Part shown: in pieces, positions 62,455 through 64,000 of the stretch
How positions within the stretch are numbered: the stretch's first letter is position 1
Layout of the letters: each line of letters opens with the position of its first letter
NCBI GenBank assembly: GCA_033026295.1
Contig: CM065168.1
Span: forward strand, 43,784,875 to 43,848,874
Length of the DNA stretch: 64,000 nucleotides
Source: Channa striata
Lineage: Eukaryota; Chordata; Actinopteri; Anabantiformes; Channidae
Direction of reading: 5' to 3'
Made by a program: the position numbers and the translations under genes
The notes under the pieces: model-generated
What the model was told of the DNA's origin: nothing
Databases searched by the model: none
The model's input: the letters and a program-made list of their open reading frames with translations, nothing else

Positions 62455-63360
62455 CTATTTTACCGGCAGTTTCCCTGCCCGGTGCAGATACAGCAGCGGT
62501 AACACATAACTGCTGGGCAGAGAGAACCAGATGGAAGATGCTCGGATAACGCACATCTCGCCTTCACTGAGCGGCACCAACACCACTATGGCATTACAAA
62601 GCAGCATCCCCCCCAAGCCCACCCACAGCACTCCCATTATGCTCATGACAGTTCTGAAAGCCCTGTGTTTCATTTGGTCGGTCCGTTCACGGTCCCCGGA
62701 CACTTGGCCTGGGCCGGGACGCCTCAGGGCGCAGAGAACGGAAATGCAGCAGAAACAGACGACACACGAGGCGAGACCGGCGAGGCAGAAGTATATGACT
62801 GTTCTCACCATCAAGCTCGTGTGACTCACTAAAACGAACCAAATCAAACACATCAGCCAAACACATCCACTGCTGACGTTCCTGATTCTGACGCCACCCG
62901 TGTTCTTCAGGCCCAGGTAGATGACTGGGTGAACGACGGCCAGGTAGCGCTCCACGCAGGTCAGCGCGTGAAAGTGTATTTTTACACACCAGGTGGAGAA
63001 GAAAATACAAAATCCATACGTGGACACCATTGTTGTATTGCTGTATACACCTAAACTGTACAAAAGACAGCCTAAGACCGTGATCATCTCCATGGCAACC
63101 ACGTGGTAGGTGAAGATGTCAGAGTGACTGGTGGAGTTGTAGCCCTGCTGTTTCCACCTCAGGTACCCGAGGCAGAGAATGAACAAGGCCAGAGGCAGGA
63201 TGAAGATGGTGTCGGCGACGGAGAAGACCGTGAGGAGGACAGCACTCGTTCGGAAGCGTAAGCAGTCCAGAGGCGTGGAGGAGTTGGAGGGGACGGAAGG
63301 AGGATGAACTAACATGTCTGTGTGAGTCCTGAAGAGGAAGGAGAGATGGAAACGTATCAT
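62455..63360 (-). CDS. Divergent orphan class A GPCR (copy 2)
   Basis: A single exon of 301 codons; a second Met 15 codons in (63,315) gives 286 and may be the true start, because a splice-acceptor-like CCTCTTCAG lies just before it. Seven hydrophobic spans are visible. TM1 has 'VFSVADTIFILPLALFILC', TM2 'AMEMITVLGCLLYSLGV', TM3 ends 'ALTCVERYLAVVHPVIYL', TM5 'FCLAGLASCVVCFCCISVL', TM6 'RAFRTVMSIMGVLWVGLGG', TM7 'IWFSLPSSYVLPLLYLHR'. It carries the same ERY variant, 'VSGDRERTDQMKHRAFRT' third loop and 'HRAGKL' tail as copy 1. The N-terminus has an NSS sequon and the TM2-TM3 loop an NTT. It lies tail-in toward copy 1, so the cluster includes an inversion. GC content is higher than in copy 1, suggesting older divergence. 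The ligand is unknown. Confidence 0.82.
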   Translation of the reverse strand: MIRFHLSFLFRTHTDMLVHPPSVPSNSSTPLDCLRFRTSAVLLTVFSVADTIFILPLALFILCLGYLRWKQQGYNSTSHSDIFTYHVVAMEMITVLGCLLYSLGVYSNTTMVSTYGFCIFFSTWCVKIHFHALTCVERYLAVVHPVIYLGLKNTGGVRIRNVSSGCVWLMCLIWFVLVSHTSLMVRTVIYFCLAGLASCVVCFCCISVLCALRRPGPGQVSGDRERTDQMKHRAFRTVMSIMGVLWVGLGGMLLCNAIVVLVPLSEGEMCVIRASSIWFSLPSSYVLPLLYLHRAGKLPVK

Positions 63361-64000
63361 GATAATAGGACTAATGAAACGGATTCAATGGCATAAATGA
63401 AAACATTTGTGCATAATCATGGAATTCAATTTGTGGCTGGGAGCACTGTCTCTGACCTGCTCAAACAACTTGCACACGCAAAGCAAAGGGTCGGAATATG
63501 ACAGCAAATTAAATATTTCACTTTAAATTCAACAAATATTTTTTTTTTTATCAGTGTAATATATGTCGATGGACAAAATACCATCTACTCACACTCTGTA
63601 CTAGACATGAATCATTTTAACAATTTAGAATATAACAGAGAACATATGTACATGTATAAACATTTTGTTAAAAAAATTACAAATAATGAAAATAAGATAA
63701 TGACCACTAGTACAGTTGTAGTATATTAACATTTTAAATATTTTTGAATTGTCAGAATAAACACTTGTGTTATTAAGCAAATATTTATGTATGTTGTAAT
63801 TTTATATTATTTTTTGTAATGTTATACTAAAGTAAACTTTATTTACTGTTTACGATTTTACTTATCATATAATGTACTTACAAACATATTTGGAGAAATG
63901 CTTAGTATAGGATTACAAATCTGATGTGAATTCAACTTTCAGATGAAAACACATTAAGAGAAAATGTATAAATATGAAGCAATAACTAAATCTGTCCCAG
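63361..64000. other. AT-rich end of window
   Basis: No gene or recognisable repeat. This is the upstream side of GPCR copy 2, so its promoter or a 5' non-coding exon may lie here. Confidence 0.5.

Overview
The window is nuclear DNA of a ray-finned fish, most likely a teleost. The evidence is vertebrate-style genes with many short GT-AG exons, long AT-rich introns full of CA/GT microsatellites, dispersed repeats with teleost-type tails (a 'TTTATATAGCGCC...AAGGCACTTTA' element, and 'TTTGGATAAAAGCG...AAATGTAAATGTAAA' SINE ends), and the gene order rbm46-lrat. That order matches the LRAT-RBM46 linkage of other vertebrates. I rebuilt the genes by hand from splice sites, reading phase and family similarity. 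No transcript or database was available.

Layout, left to right. (1) About 1-6,975: no complete gene. It contains a 2.1-kb partial copy (1,912-4,038) of the middle of rbm46, carrying intact-looking duplicates of exons 6 and 7. (2) 6,976-15,332, minus strand: rbm46, ten coding exons, about 571 codons, a germ-cell RNA-binding protein with three RRMs and a DND1-type double-stranded-RNA-binding domain. A CCAAT/CRE promoter and a 111-bp minisatellite lie upstream. (3) 17,787-22,236, minus: a lecithin retinol acyltransferase (LRAT) paralog in five coding exons, with one single-base frameshift in its first exon and a candidate CpG/GC-box promoter near 24.2-24.4 kb. (4) 26,204-29,832, minus: a second LRAT paralog, intact, in two coding exons. 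(5) 29.9-38.8 kb: intergenic, repeat-rich. (6) 38,848-55,264, minus: a 20-exon gene for an about 655-residue protein of the AtuA family (acyclic terpene utilization, formerly DUF1446) with a probable mitochondrial targeting sequence. All 20 exons join in phase. (7) 56-63.4 kb: a small cluster of divergent orphan class A GPCRs. One intact copy is on plus (57,490-58,473), a decayed copy follows it (about 59,690-60,480), and another intact copy is on minus (62,455-63,360).

These genes do not form one pathway. The two LRAT paralogs are a local duplication acting in retinoid ester storage. Rbm46 is a meiosis/germline regulator. The AtuA-like protein is a probable but uncharacterised acyl-CoA or terpenoid metabolic enzyme. 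The GPCRs are an expanding family with unknown ligands.

The least described elements are the animal AtuA-like gene, the GPCR cluster, the three additional introns in one LRAT paralog, and the exon-level duplication downstream of rbm46. Three apparent one-base losses fall in homopolymer runs of coding exons (two in rbm46 exon 2, one in the LRAT paralog). These need raw-read checking before any claim of gene decay.
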